A stretch of DNA of 10,416 nt from Prevotellaceae bacterium. GTDB taxonomy: Bacteria; Bacteroidota; Bacteroidia; Bacteroidales; Bacteroidaceae. The notes under the pieces were generated by a model. The model did not search any database. It was not told the DNA's origin and was given only the letters and a program-made list of their open reading frames with translations. Below are positions 1 to 6,194 of this stretch, one piece after another. Each line of letters starts with the position of its first letter. Position 1 is the first letter of the stretch. A program made the position numbers and the translations under genes. The DNA lies in NCBI GenBank assembly GCA_003150315.1, contig QAML01000017.1, positions 1 to 10,416 on the forward strand. The letters run 5' to 3'.

Positions 1-1190
1 CACCCCATGGCGTGCAGCTTCTCGATGTAGGCGACCTGTTTCGCGCTCGCCTTGGAGCGGAGCCCGTTGCCCGCTGCATCGCGCTCCGCTCTTATGCGCT
101 CGTAGTCCTGCTGGTCCCAGTCCTCCAAGTCGTAGGGCCGGAGATCGCCGCCAAAGAACTCGGACAGGGCCAGCGGATCGATCATCGCTCGCCCGCGCCC
201 TCCATACGCGAAGAGGCGGGTGGGGTAGTGGTGCTTCGTAGGCGATCCCGGCGCGCGGAACGCGTGGTTGATCGTCGCGCAGGGAACGTCCACCTTGCAC
301 CGATTCGGCGGCAGCTCGGCATCGAACCACGCGTACATGAGCTTCAGCAGCCGACCAAGCTTGTCACGTCGTGGGGACTTCTTGGCCGACAGCAGGGGGA
401 CCTGCCGACCGAACACGTACCAGAGCTGGATGCCGGTTCCGGACAGCATGAGATAGTTCGGACGGGCCTCCGGATGTTTGCCAAACGCCCGGAGCAGCGC
501 GTTCACAACCGTCCACGCGGGGAAGTGCTGGCCCTTCTCATCGTCCACGCGGTCGATGTCGATGCAGAAACCGCCGATGCTGGTCATTGCGTTGCGCTTT
601 GACGTGAGGAAGCCGTTCGGCGGCACCCAGAAGTCTCCCATGTAGATAAACGAAGTCTCGCGCGCCACTCCGTCGATAAACTCCTGATAGTCCTCGTAAA
701 GCTGGAAGGGGTGTTCCCGGTCACGATGGTTGACGAGGATGCGCGTGCCCTTCTCCCGGTACTGGTGGCTACTGGACTCTCCGAGGCTGTACAGGTCATC
801 ATAGAACTGGTGCACCGCAGGAGAATCCCACGGAGGCGCGCCCTCCTCCTGCTCGCGCCATCTCCACGCATCCGGCTCCTCGCTCCACCCCTTGCCTTGG
901 AAGTCGCGGGATGCAGCAAGCTGCGCCCGGTCGAGTTCCGGATCGGTCAGAACCTCGACCCACCCCCCAGAATCAACGAGCGCGCTCACCTGCTCGCTTT
1001 GGTACGCGCGCTCCATCGCATTGCGCTCGCGCACCCGGCGCTGCTCCTGCTCCCCATACAGCGAGGACAGAGCATCCCGCAACTCCGGCGGCAGCTCTTC
1101 AAGCATGGACGCATCGACGGAAATAACCGGCTCATCAGGCTTTATGCGAGGTTTTTCACCGCCGCCCCACGCGCTCGAAAAATCACCCAA
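1..1190 (-). CDS. Plasmid replication protein, primase-like (N-terminal part, cut by window start)
   Basis: This is the first copy of the Rep gene described at 4219-6102. The window begins inside it, so only the N-terminal ~396 residues, counted from the preferred TTG start at 1190, are present. The part seen includes the primase-like core: DID (residues 211-213), SGTGIQLWYVF (250-260) and FRAPGSPTK (311-319). It is incomplete only because of the window edge, not because of a lesion. Confidence 0.9.
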   Translation of the reverse strand, partial: MGDFSSAWGGGEKPRIKPDEPVISVDASMLEELPPELRDALSSLYGEQEQRRVRERNAMERAYQSEQVSALVDSGGWVEVLTDPELDRAQLAASRDFQGKGWSEEPDAWRWREQEEGAPPWDSPAVHQFYDDLYSLGESSSHQYREKGTRILVNHRDREHPFQLYEDYQEFIDGVARETSFIYMGDFWVPPNGFLTSKRNAMTSIGGFCIDIDRVDDEKGQHFPAWTVVNALLRAFGKHPEARPNYLMLSGTGIQLWYVFGRQVPLLSAKKSPRRDKLGRLLKLMYAWFDAELPPNRCKVDVPCATINHAFRAPGSPTKHHYPTRLFAYGGRGRAMIDPLALSEFFGGDLRPYDLEDWDQQDYERIRAERDAAGNGLRSKASAKQVAYIEKLHAMG

Positions 1191-1218
1191 AAAAGGCCCC
1201 CTTTCATATTGGGGGGTG

Positions 1219-1250
1219 TAATATGAACAATACAGTATTTTACACTTTAC
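1219..1250. repeat. Rep-leader direct repeat A
   Basis: This 32-bp element shares about 26 of 32 positions with 1283-1314. Shared blocks are ATGAACAATA near one end and TTTACACTTTAC at the other. It also contains the 11-bp palindrome AATACAGTATT. It lies just upstream of the preferred rep start on the minus strand. The position fits a Rep-binding box or autoregulatory operator, but that role is inferred. Confidence 0.6.
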
Positions 1251-1261
1251 CACAAAACGAA

Positions 1262-1278
1262 GGGGTCTCGCAGACCCC
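1262..1278 (-). terminator. Attenuator-like hairpin in rep leader
   Basis: A perfect 7-bp stem (GGGGTCT/AGACCCC) with a 3-nt loop lies between the two direct repeats. Read on the minus strand it is followed by TTCGTTTTG, a short T-rich tail, about 70 nt before the preferred rep start. This resembles a weak intrinsic terminator that could attenuate rep transcription. Confidence 0.5.
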
Positions 1279-1282
1279 CGTT

Positions 1283-1314
1283 TAACATGAACAATAGGTA
1301 TTTTTACACTTTAC
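1283..1314. repeat. Rep-leader direct repeat B
   Basis: Partner of the repeat at 1219-1250, in the same orientation with 64-bp start-to-start spacing (about six helical turns). The conserved ends flank a variable 5-base middle, as in a two-part protein-binding site. Confidence 0.6.
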
Positions 1315-1333
1315 TGCGAAATCACATAACCCG

Positions 1334-1359
1334 CCCGCCTCGCCGCCGGCGGGTTTTTT
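1334..1359 (+). terminator. Plus-strand intrinsic terminator upstream of rep
   Basis: A CCCGCC stem, an 8-nt loop and GGCGGG are followed directly by TTTTTT on the plus strand. It would stop transcripts running antisense to the rep leader. Its position suggests that a short counter-transcript of the rep leader ends here, although I could not find a convincing plus-strand promoter between the rep start and this site. Confidence 0.65.
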
Positions 1360-1379
1360 GATGCAAAATCTCATGTTTT

Positions 1380-1586
1380 TTGATTATTCATTGCCGATAT
1401 CATTTTCAATGATTGAACTGGTCAAATGAATTATTCAACACGATATCGGATATCGGCAGCCCCAGGGGTGGGGGTCGTAGAAAGCCCCACCCCCGCAAAA
1501 CTGAAGCCCAAAAACCCCGCAGTGAATGGCGGAAACGGGCGCCGGCGATGCGCTTCAAAGCCACGGAGCGCTCTGCTCGCGCTCCG
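1380..1586. other. Origin-like non-coding region (AT-rich block with inverted and direct repeats)
   Basis: No gene is supported between the rep leader and the 120-aa gene. The stretch holds an AT-rich island (about 1365-1445) unlike the GC-rich surroundings. A perfect 10-bp inverted repeat, TGCCGATATC/GATATCGGCA (1392-1401 and 1449-1458), flanks small palindromes (TTCAATGATTGAA; TGAATTATTCA) and a tandem GATATCG doublet. Next come a 9-bp-stem hairpin GGGGTGGGG/CCCCACCCC (1465-1473 and 1485-1493) and a 7-bp-stem hairpin CGGAGCG/CGCTCCG (1564-1570 and 1580-1586). An AT-rich, repeat-flanked segment upstream of rep fits a replication origin. That role is inferred from structure and position only. 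Confidence 0.5.
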
Positions 1587-1650
1587 ATTCCGTCTCAAGC
1601 CTATCCTGGGAGCTTCGAGGGCAAAACAACGCCTTAGAACGGCTCTCGTT

Positions 1651-1667
1651 GCCCCCGACGGGGCTTT
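1651..1667 (+). terminator. Short GC hairpin followed by TTT
   Basis: GCCCC, a 4-nt loop and GGGGC are followed by TTT on the plus strand, about 20 nt beyond the stop of the minus-strand 120-aa gene. It is weak as an intrinsic terminator. On the minus strand it has no T run, so it may only stabilise the 3' end of the 120-aa mRNA. Confidence 0.3.
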
Positions 1668-1687
1668 GAGTACCTTCCTGGATGGCT

Positions 1688-2050
1688 TCAGAACGCCACT
1701 TCGGGGATCTCCTCGATCATCGCCTCGTTCGCCGCGCTGCGCAGCGCGTTAAAGCGTCCCAGGTTCGCCGGCGATCCCATGGCTTCGGCGTCCCGCCTCC
1801 ACGAGCTCACCGCCTCCTCCCTGCGCGCCCCCGCCGCCGTCGCGACGATCCCCATCTCCCAGTCGATCAGCTCTGCCGGCTTCACGGCCATGCCCTCCGG
1901 GTCGTTCTCGACCATCCACCCGTGCAAGGCCGACGCCACCGGGTCGGAACGCCACCCGCTGATCGAGATCTCCCAATCCACAAACTCTCCTCCGAGGCCG
2001 CTTTCCTCGGCTTCTGCGACCAAGTTTTCATACAACGCCCGGTAGTCCAT
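1688..2050 (-). CDS. Acidic 120-aa protein of unknown function with an internal duplication
   Basis: I do not recognise this protein. The frame is open for 218 codons, but the upstream part is low-complexity hairpin DNA. The start at 2050 (protein MDYRALYENL...) follows GGAGAGGGG with a 9-nt gap, so 120 aa is preferred. It is strongly acidic (about 23 D/E against 9 K/R), probably helical, and has no signal peptide or membrane segment. Residues 22-54 and 60-92 look like two divergent copies of one unit: each begins (V/I)DWE(I/M)xI and has another Trp 19-20 residues after the first. It is the first minus-strand gene upstream of the origin-like region and rep, about 500 bp away, so co-transcription with rep is possible but doubtful. 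A DNA-mimic or accessory regulator role is only a guess from its charge. Confidence 0.75.
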   Translation of the reverse strand: MDYRALYENLVAEAEESGLGGEFVDWEISISGWRSDPVASALHGWMVENDPEGMAVKPAELIDWEMGIVATAAGARREEAVSSWRRDAEAMGSPANLGRFNALRSAANEAMIEEIPEVAF

Positions 2051-2124
2051 ATGGCACCGCCCCTCTCCGAAGTCAACCGCTCCCATTATGCGGCTCGAAC
2101 ACAGCAGGGAGGTTAGCAAGAGAC
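2051..2124. promoter_or_regulatory. Leader of the 120-aa gene
   Basis: These bases separate the start codon from the 40-bp palindrome. They contain the ribosome site GGAGAGGGG (2060-2068, minus strand). No clear -35/-10 pair was found, so the promoter probably lies in or next to the palindrome. Confidence 0.35.
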
Positions 2125-2164
2125 GCACGTTGTAACACAAAATAAATTTTGCGCTACAACGTGC
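2125..2164. repeat. 40-bp near-perfect palindrome with AT core
   Basis: Outer arms GCACGTTGTA/TACAACGTGC (10 bp, perfect) and inner arms CAAAAT/ATTTTG (6 bp, perfect) are separated by 3-base mismatched steps around an AA centre. It lies about 75 bp upstream of the 120-aa gene. The dyad symmetry over four helical turns fits two stacked protein dimers or a recombination, partition or transfer site. It does not match the dif/Xer consensus I know. No T run makes it a terminator. Confidence 0.6.
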
Positions 2165-2700
2165 AGCGGGGCTTCCGCCCCGAACCCTGGAACGCGCCGC
2201 GCGCGGCGCGTAAGCCGGAGGCGAGCCTCCGGGCCGTGCAAGCACGGGCCGGCTCACGCCGGCGGTTGGCAAGCCGCCCCTCGCTGCCGCTCGCTCGCTG
2301 CGCTCGAAACGAAAAGAGGGTACAGGGTGCTCGCACCCTGTCACTGCGCGAAATTTCCGGATTCCGCGCTCGTCGCATTGGACCTCGAAGCACCTGAACC
2401 GTTCCGGTCCGCCCCCGCCGCCTCCCCTTCATCGCGGGTTTTCAAAAACCATGCTTGCATGGTTGCGAGAGCCGCATGGCGTTGTCAATTGTTGGCAATC
2501 GACAACGCCATGCCGGCCGCCTCCCCTACGGGTCGGCGTCCGTCTCGGCCATCGGGCTTGCGGCCCGCCGGCGGCCCCGCTTGCGGCGGGGGCGCGCCTG
2601 AAGTCGCGGGGAAACCTCGCTTGCGGCGAGGATTTCCGCTACTGCGAAAAAGAAAACCCCCGGACGAACTCCAGGCTCGAATTGCCTGGTTCATTCCGAA
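2165..2700. other. Gene-free stretch packed with GC hairpins
   Basis: No frame here has a ribosome site or protein-like composition. Instead there is a near-continuous series of perfect stem-loops: 2167-2182 (loop TTCC), 2192-2211 (20-bp perfect palindrome), 2215-2232 (8-bp arms, GA centre), 2234-2247 (6-bp arms, AA centre), 2248-2263 (GCCGGC arms, TCAC loop) and 2322-2341 (9-bp arms, TC centre). Further on are 2449-2462 (CCATGC, TT, GCATGG), 2474-2513 (13-bp arms), and three with loop TTGCG at 2553-2567, 2575-2591 and 2610-2637. Most stems end in GC/GC at the loop although the stem sequences differ. Possible roles are a single-strand origin, a primase loading site, a transfer origin used in trans, or a structured RNA. 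None can be chosen from sequence alone. Confidence 0.6.
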
Positions 2701-2762
2701 GGTTTTACCGCCCCATCATACCACCAACGCCCGCACCTGCGCGGGTTCCGCACCTCCGCCCA

Positions 2763-2771
2763 TGGTAGAAT
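2763..2771 (+). promoter_or_regulatory. Extended -10 promoter of the toxin gene
   Basis: TGGTAGAAT is an extended -10 element (TGn plus TAGAAT, 5 of 6 to TATAAT). It lies about 50 nt upstream of the toxin start. No good -35 is seen, which is common for extended -10 promoters. Confidence 0.55.
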
Positions 2772-2821
2772 CGCGGGCGGTGCTCCGTCATGTCCTGGGC
2801 AGCATCCGAAAGGAGAAGCTC

Positions 2822-2905
2822 ATGGACACACAGACAGTCATAGCCGTGTGCGAGTTGTTGTTGGTGGTCATCGGAATCGTCACCCTGGCGAGGAAGGATG
2901 AGTGA
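2822..2905 (+). CDS. 27-aa holin-like type I toxin
   Basis: This tiny gene encodes MDTQTVIAVCELLLVVIGIV followed by TLARKDE: one hydrophobic membrane helix (about residues 5-21) and a charged C-terminus. The ribosome site AAAGGAG lies 6 nt before the ATG. Size and layout match the small holin-like or Fst/TxpA type I toxins of Gram-positive bacteria, which insert in the membrane when overproduced. The match rests on architecture, not a database hit. Just downstream, on the opposite strand, is an antisense RNA with its own promoter and terminator, as in those loci. The likely job is plasmid maintenance by post-segregational killing, with translation or mRNA stability controlled by the antisense RNA. 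A longer in-frame extension to 2327 runs through hairpin DNA and is not believed. Confidence 0.75.
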   Translation: MDTQTVIAVCELLLVVIGIVTLARKDE

Positions 2906-2925
2906 CGGACGGCGTTGGGACAACG

Positions 2926-3005
2926 AAAAAGGCCGGGACACCCTGGAAAGTAGCCCGGCCTAACTAGGTAACCGATGCTGCCCGGCTTAGGCGGGGCACC
3001 GATTG
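2926..3005 (-). ncRNA. Antisense RNA of the type I toxin (antitoxin RNA)
   Basis: Read on the minus strand, transcription from the TATAAT at 3012-3017 would start near 3005. The RNA would end at a strong intrinsic terminator: GGCCGGG, a 16-nt loop and CCCGGCC (2931-2960), followed by TTTTT (2926-2930). The product is about 80 nt and complementary to the 3' tail of the toxin mRNA. Its 5' half forms a hairpin (TGCCCC/GGGCA) whose loop contains CUAA, a YUNR-type U-turn that often seeds antisense pairing. The hexamer ACCGAT occurs twice on the plus strand (2971-2976, 2998-3003), recalling the direct repeats shared by the two RNAs of the par/fst locus. Start and end positions are estimates. Confidence 0.75.
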
Positions 3006-3011
3006 ACCTGC

Positions 3012-3020
3012 ATTATAGCA
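3012..3020 (-). promoter_or_regulatory. Extended -10 promoter of the antitoxin RNA
   Basis: The minus strand reads TGCTATAAT, a perfect TATAAT with the TGn extension. The -35 position (TGGAGC, 17-bp spacer) is weak. It is a stronger -10 than that of the toxin promoter, as expected when antitoxin RNA must be in excess. Confidence 0.75.
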
Positions 3021-3058
3021 CGCGCCCGGAACGCGCTCCAGCGACGCTCCGGGCGCGT
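3020..3058. terminator. Bidirectional GC hairpin between XRE gene and toxin locus
   Basis: An 11-bp perfect stem (ACGCGCCCGGA/TCCGGGCGCGT) with a 17-nt loop starts 3 bp after the XRE stop codon. There is no long T run on either strand, so termination may be inefficient. It overlaps the -35 region of the antitoxin RNA promoter, so transcripts from the XRE gene could interfere with that promoter. Confidence 0.5.
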
Positions 3059-3061
3059 TCA

Positions 3062-3280
3062 TCAATCCGGCATCTTCGCGAAGAACTCCTTCAGCGACAA
3101 CCCGTAGCCAGCGACGATCCTCTCCAGGCTGTTGATCGTCGGGTTCCTCTTCCCCAGCTCTATGTCGCCCAGGTACGTCTTGTTCAACCCGACCACCAAG
3201 CCGAATTCGCGCAGCGACCAACCGCGATCCTCGCGGAGGTCTTTCAACAGCTGCCCGATCTGTGCGTTCGTGTTCGACAT
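3062..3280 (-). CDS. XRE-family transcriptional repressor (72 aa)
   Basis: The protein is essentially one Cro/C1-type helix-turn-helix domain. Residues 8-67 follow the family pattern: IGQLLKDLREDRGWSLREFG, then a recognition-helix region GLNKTYLGDIELGKRNPT, then SLERIVAGYGLSLKEFF. At 72 aa it is normal for a stand-alone regulator and has no effector domain. The start at 3280 (MSNTNAQ) gives a usual N-terminus. A GTG at 3316 would add 12 residues with no ribosome site and would lie inside the operator, so it is disfavoured. It is divergent from the 51-aa gene, with an inverted repeat between them, so it probably represses itself and that gene. Plasmid genes of this kind may control maintenance functions, but its targets are not shown by the sequence. 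Confidence 0.85.
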   Translation of the reverse strand: MSNTNAQIGQLLKDLREDRGWSLREFGLVVGLNKTYLGDIELGKRNPTINSLERIVAGYGLSLKEFFAKMPD

Positions 3281-3302
3281 GCCCACAACGCTATGCGAGC
3301 AT

Positions 3303-3331
3303 GTACACTGATTCACCGTATATCAGTTTAC
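3303..3331. promoter_or_regulatory. Operator-like inverted repeat between divergent genes
   Basis: GTACACTGAT and ATCAGTTTAC form 10-bp arms with one mismatch, separated by 9 bp. The site lies 23 bp upstream of the XRE start and 27 bp upstream of the 51-aa TTG start. Its symmetry and position fit binding of an XRE dimer that blocks both promoters. A possible -10-like TATATC lies in its spacer and right arm. Confidence 0.65.
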
Positions 3332-3357
3332 GATTTGAACGCGAAGGGGTGACGTGA

Positions 3358-3513
3358 TTGGGAAGTTACGAAGCGCTGCTGCAGGCAATCGCCGATGGCG
3401 CTGCCGCGATATTCGCAATGGCAACGACAGAGGCCGAGGTCTGCGATCTTGAACAGGCGATATACGAGGAAATTGACAGGATCGCCGTCGCCAAGACCGC
3501 CGACCTGTCATGA
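3358..3513 (+). CDS. 51-aa acidic small protein, TTG start
   Basis: I do not recognise the product, which begins MGSYEALLQAIADGAAAIFA. The frame opens immediately after an in-frame TGA at 3355-3357, so TTG at 3358 is the first possible start. It has a good ribosome site (GAAGGGG, 8-nt gap). The protein is helix-rich and acidic, with no membrane segment strong enough to call. It is divergent from the XRE repressor across the operator-like repeat and ends one base before a 32-bp palindrome. Such pairing suggests a repressor-controlled small effector or antirepressor, but this is inference. Confidence 0.6.
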   Translation: MGSYEALLQAIADGAAAIFAMATTEAEVCDLEQAIYEEIDRIAVAKTADLS

Positions 3514-3545
3514 AGCACCGCGCCGGGGATCCCCGGCGCGGTGCT
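3514..3545. terminator. 32-bp perfect palindrome between convergent genes
   Basis: AGCACCGCGCCGGGGA is followed by its exact reverse complement, giving a 32-bp perfect palindrome right after the TGA of the 51-aa gene and 5 bp before the stop of the minus-strand 65-aa gene. It is placed as a bidirectional terminator but lacks U tracts. The centre contains GGATCC. Confidence 0.65.
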
Positions 3546-3550
3546 GCGAA

Positions 3551-3748
3551 TCACAGCGCTTCGGCGTCCTCGAAGCTCATCATCAGGCCATCGACCCTTG
3601 CCCAGCGCTTCGCCCGGTTCGCGCCGGGGGTTGTCTCGTGCCACGAGTTGTCCCATTCGTTGAGGGTATCGGCCTCCCACGTCCTCTCGCCGCCGACCTC
3701 CTGCACGACCACCGGCTGCGGCACGATCTTCGTCTGCACGCCCTCCAT
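3551..3748 (-). CDS. 65-aa protein of unknown function
   Basis: I do not recognise this protein. The ATG at 3748 follows AAAGGGG with a 6-nt gap, which makes it a credible gene. The N-terminal third is valine/glutamine-rich (MEGVQTKIVPQPVVVQEV). The rest has four Trp residues within about 26 positions (23-49) and an acidic tail (MSFEDAEAL). No signal peptide or membrane helix is evident. It is the last gene of the minus-strand group rep, HTH/coiled-coil, 65-aa, 106 bp after the previous stop, and is probably co-transcribed. Confidence 0.65.
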   Translation of the reverse strand: MEGVQTKIVPQPVVVQEVGGERTWEADTLNEWDNSWHETTPGANRAKRWARVDGLMMSFEDAEAL

Positions 3749-3779
3749 CGTCTGCCCCTTTCGTCGCGAAGCTCCTTGC

Positions 3780-3814
3780 GGACACTAAAGCAGGTATCAA
3801 CCACGCAAGTGTCC
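3780..3814. promoter_or_regulatory. Inverted repeat in the gap before the 65-aa gene
   Basis: GGACACT and AGTGTCC (7 bp, perfect) are separated by 21 nt in the 106-bp gap between the HTH/coiled-coil gene and the 65-aa gene. It could be an RNA processing hairpin or an operator. No clear promoter was found beside it. Confidence 0.35.
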
Positions 3815-3854
3815 CGCACTCGGTGCATCCACGGTTTTTCTAGCGAATCTCCAA

Positions 3855-4232
3855 TCATCCCCCGAGCAGTTTCTGCCCCAACCTCGACCAGAATCCGCGC
3901 GCCTGCATCTGCTCGCGCTCCAGTGCGGCATCGGCAATTTCAAGGCGTTCTTTCAGTAGTTCGTTCTCGCGTTCAAGTCCTGCAACACGCTCACGAAGTG
4001 TTGCAACATCCTGCAACAAATCTGCAACTTCTGTTGCAACAGGTGTTGCAGATTCTGTTGCAGATGTCATTGTTTTACCTGAAAAATGAGCCGCTACGAG
4101 CGAAGCCTGGTTTGCATCAAGCTGCAACGTTTTACGTGGCTGTGTTGCAACACCCATCACGTCCTTAACGTAGCGCCTGACAGTCTGCGGAGACACCCCA
4201 AGTTCTTCCGCAAGCTCCTTAACGGTTGCCAT
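3855..4232 (-). CDS. HTH plus coiled-coil plasmid accessory protein (125 aa)
   Basis: Residues 3-23 form a helix-turn-helix (VKELAEELGVSPQTVRRYVK). A linker with a SATE-SATP-VATE repeat follows (57-68). A leucine/glutamate-rich coiled coil spans about 68-110, and the protein ends in an amphipathic FWSRLGQKLL tail. This order resembles the small HTH/coiled-coil proteins encoded next to rep on Gram-positive plasmids (DUF536-like) and, more loosely, KfrA, which are thought to act in segregation or copy control. The family name is a resemblance, not a hit. The start at 4232 follows GGAAG 8 nt upstream; an ATG 15 nt earlier lacks a ribosome site. The gene overlaps the last 14 nt of rep, indicating translational coupling. 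A phased array of TGCA motifs lies within its coding sequence and may be its own binding site. Confidence 0.75.
   Translation of the reverse strand: MATVKELAEELGVSPQTVRRYVKDVMGVATQPRKTLQLDANQASLVAAHFSGKTMTSATESATPVATEVADLLQDVATLRERVAGLERENELLKERLEIADAALEREQMQARGFWSRLGQKLLGG
3981..4152. repeat. Helically phased GTTGCA/TGCAAC array inside a coding sequence
   Basis: TGCA cores in a TGCAAC/GTTGCA context are centred at about 3982, 4003, 4013, 4024, 4036, 4048 and 4060, giving spacings of 21, 10, 11, 12, 12 and 12 bp. A second group lies near 4114, 4124 and 4147. Three are 10-bp palindromes TGTTGCAACA (3999-4008, 4032-4041, 4143-4152). Some match the protein repeat, but others use a different reading frame, so amino-acid repetition does not explain them all. 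This looks like an iteron or partition-site array. Confidence 0.55.
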
Positions 4233-6102
4233 TTTCCCCGCTTCCATCGGTTTTGAGCCACTTTATCACGGTCGGACGCGACACGCCCAGCGCCCGCGCG
4301 ATCTGGCTGTGATTCTCCTCGGGATGCTCTACTGCGTAGGCTCGTATTTTCTCGGCTTTGGTGGGCGGTACGTGCCGCCACTCGCCGTTAGGATAGTCGA
4401 ACTCCTGCAACTTCCTCGCACGTTCTAAATGATCCTTTTGTTTGCGTCCATTGCGCTTCGCTGGCGGGCCATATGACCATTTCAGAAGGTTTTCCAGTTG
4501 GTCGCGCGTGCGCAGCGCTCCTAGCTCGTTGTACCCACGCATGGCCGCTTCCACGTCCTCTTTCGACAGAGGCTTGCCATCGGTGGACTTCTTCGACGCC
4601 CATTCGGTTTCGAGCAGACCCGTCATGTCGCGCTTGACCTGCGATTTCGGAACGCAGCAGTTCCATCCCAGACCAGCCAGCCCGAACAGCGCCCAGTAGC
4701 GCGAGCCAATGGGCGTCTCGACCTGCAACCGGGCCAGCGTGGCGTCGTACACGCCGCGCGCTCGCGGCCTGCGCGGCACGACGCGGCCCGTCGCGGTTTT
4801 GATCGCCGCATACTGCCGACGCCGCGTGAACACCGTCTCGCCAGCCTTGATCGCCGCGTCGGCGTCTGCCACGGTCATGGCCGCCGCCGCTTCCAGAACA
4901 TCGTCGCCGAGGCACCCCATGGCGTGCAGCTTCTCGATGTAGGCGACCTGTTTCGCGCTCGCCTTGGAGCGGAGCCCGTTGCCCGCTGCATCGCGCTCCG
5001 CTCTTATGCGCTCGTAGTCCTGCTGGTCCCAGTCCTCCAAGTCGTAGGGCCGGAGATCGCCGCCAAAGAACTCGGACAGGGCCAGCGGATCGATCATCGC
5101 TCGCCCGCGCCCTCCATACGCGAAGAGGCGGGTGGGGTAGTGGTGCTTCGTAGGCGATCCCGGCGCGCGGAACGCGTGGTTGATCGTCGCGCAGGGAACG
5201 TCCACCTTGCACCGATTCGGCGGCAGCTCGGCATCGAACCACGCGTACATGAGCTTCAGCAGCCGACCAAGCTTGTCACGTCGTGGGGACTTCTTGGCCG
5301 ACAGCAGGGGGACCTGCCGACCGAACACGTACCAGAGCTGGATGCCGGTTCCGGACAGCATGAGATAGTTCGGACGGGCCTCCGGATGTTTGCCAAACGC
5401 CCGGAGCAGCGCGTTCACAACCGTCCACGCGGGGAAGTGCTGGCCCTTCTCATCGTCCACGCGGTCGATGTCGATGCAGAAACCGCCGATGCTGGTCATT
5501 GCGTTGCGCTTTGACGTGAGGAAGCCGTTCGGCGGCACCCAGAAGTCTCCCATGTAGATAAACGAAGTCTCGCGCGCCACTCCGTCGATAAACTCCTGAT
5601 AGTCCTCGTAAAGCTGGAAGGGGTGTTCCCGGTCACGATGGTTGACGAGGATGCGCGTGCCCTTCTCCCGGTACTGGTGGCTACTGGACTCTCCGAGGCT
5701 GTACAGGTCATCATAGAACTGGTGCACCGCAGGAGAATCCCACGGAGGCGCGCCCTCCTCCTGCTCGCGCCATCTCCACGCATCCGGCTCCTCGCTCCAC
5801 CCCTTGCCTTGGAAGTCGCGGGATGCAGCAAGCTGCGCCCGGTCGAGTTCCGGATCGGTCAGAACCTCGACCCACCCCCCAGAATCAACGAGCGCGCTCA
5901 CCTGCTCGCTTTGGTACGCGCGCTCCATCGCATTGCGCTCGCGCACCCGGCGCTGCTCCTGCTCCCCATACAGCGAGGACAGAGCATCCCGCAACTCCGG
6001 CGGCAGCTCTTCAAGCATGGACGCATCGACGGAAATAACCGGCTCATCAGGCTTTATGCGAGGTTTTTCACCGCCGCCCCACGCGCTCGAAAAATCACCC
6101 AA
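4219..6102 (-). CDS. rep: Plasmid replication protein: primase-like core with C-terminal HTH (627 aa)
   Basis: This is the only complete copy. The core resembles the archaeo-eukaryotic primase (AEP) fold: motif I FCIDID (208-213, metal-binding DxD), motif II SGTGIQLWYVF (250-260), and motif III around D301 followed by FRAPGSPTK (311-319), the usual R-PGT-x-K stretch. The common motif II histidine is Gln here. A helical region near 465-500 could be a PriCT-type domain, and residues 597-616 form a helix-turn-helix (NHSQIARALGVSRPTVIKWL). No Walker A is present, so the helicase must come from the host. It probably binds the origin and primes replication. The TTG start at 6102 is chosen because AAAGGGGG lies 6 nt upstream. 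A GTG at 6165 would add 21 residues but has no ribosome site and would run through the direct repeat. It overlaps the HTH/coiled-coil gene by 14 nt. Confidence 0.85.
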   Translation of the reverse strand: MGDFSSAWGGGEKPRIKPDEPVISVDASMLEELPPELRDALSSLYGEQEQRRVRERNAMERAYQSEQVSALVDSGGWVEVLTDPELDRAQLAASRDFQGKGWSEEPDAWRWREQEEGAPPWDSPAVHQFYDDLYSLGESSSHQYREKGTRILVNHRDREHPFQLYEDYQEFIDGVARETSFIYMGDFWVPPNGFLTSKRNAMTSIGGFCIDIDRVDDEKGQHFPAWTVVNALLRAFGKHPEARPNYLMLSGTGIQLWYVFGRQVPLLSAKKSPRRDKLGRLLKLMYAWFDAELPPNRCKVDVPCATINHAFRAPGSPTKHHYPTRLFAYGGRGRAMIDPLALSEFFGGDLRPYDLEDWDQQDYERIRAERDAAGNGLRSKASAKQVAYIEKLHAMGCLGDDVLEAAAAMTVADADAAIKAGETVFTRRRQYAAIKTATGRVVPRRPRARGVYDATLARLQVETPIGSRYWALFGLAGLGWNCCVPKSQVKRDMTGLLETEWASKKSTDGKPLSKEDVEAAMRGYNELGALRTRDQLENLLKWSYGPPAKRNGRKQKDHLERARKLQEFDYPNGEWRHVPPTKAEKIRAYAVEHPEENHSQIARALGVSRPTVIKWLKTDGSGENGNR

Positions 6103-6130
6103 AAAAGGCCCCCTTTCATATTGGGGGGTG

Positions 6131-6162
6131 TAATATGAACAATACAGTATTTTACACTTTAC
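6131..6162. repeat. Rep-leader direct repeat A, second copy
   Basis: Identical to 1219-1250. Here it sits directly upstream of the complete rep gene, 29 bp before the preferred start codon. Confidence 0.6.
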
Positions 6163-6173
6163 CACAAAACGAA

Positions 6174-6190
6174 GGGGTCTCGCAGACCCC
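6174..6190 (-). terminator. Attenuator-like hairpin upstream of the complete rep gene
   Basis: Second copy of the 7-bp-stem, 3-nt-loop hairpin at 1262-1278, again followed on the minus strand by TTCGTTTTG. Confidence 0.5.
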
Positions 6191-6194
6191 CGTT

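Noticed and set aside
2051..2344. 98-residue N-terminal extension of the 120-aa protein
   Set aside because: It would translate the 40-bp palindrome and GC hairpins, is Arg/Pro/Ala-rich, and ignores the ribosome site in front of the internal ATG.
2327..2821. Long N-terminal extension of the toxin frame (192 aa)
   Set aside because: The upstream codons run through non-coding hairpins. The AAAGGAG site marks the internal ATG, and the 27-aa product is typical for this toxin type.
3395..4168. 257-aa open frame on the plus strand
   Set aside because: It crosses three credible genes and the 32-bp palindrome, and its composition (QVLQHAHEVLQHPATNLQLL) is the antisense of the TGCA array and coiled coil.
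4388..5242. 284-aa open frame on the minus strand
   Set aside because: It lies wholly inside rep in another frame, is Arg/Gly/Ala-rich with no domain pattern, and has no ribosome site. It is a shadow of a GC-rich gene.
4924..5514. 196-aa open frame opposite rep (also at 12-602)
   Set aside because: Antisense to the conserved primase-like core, with no ribosome site and no recognisable fold.
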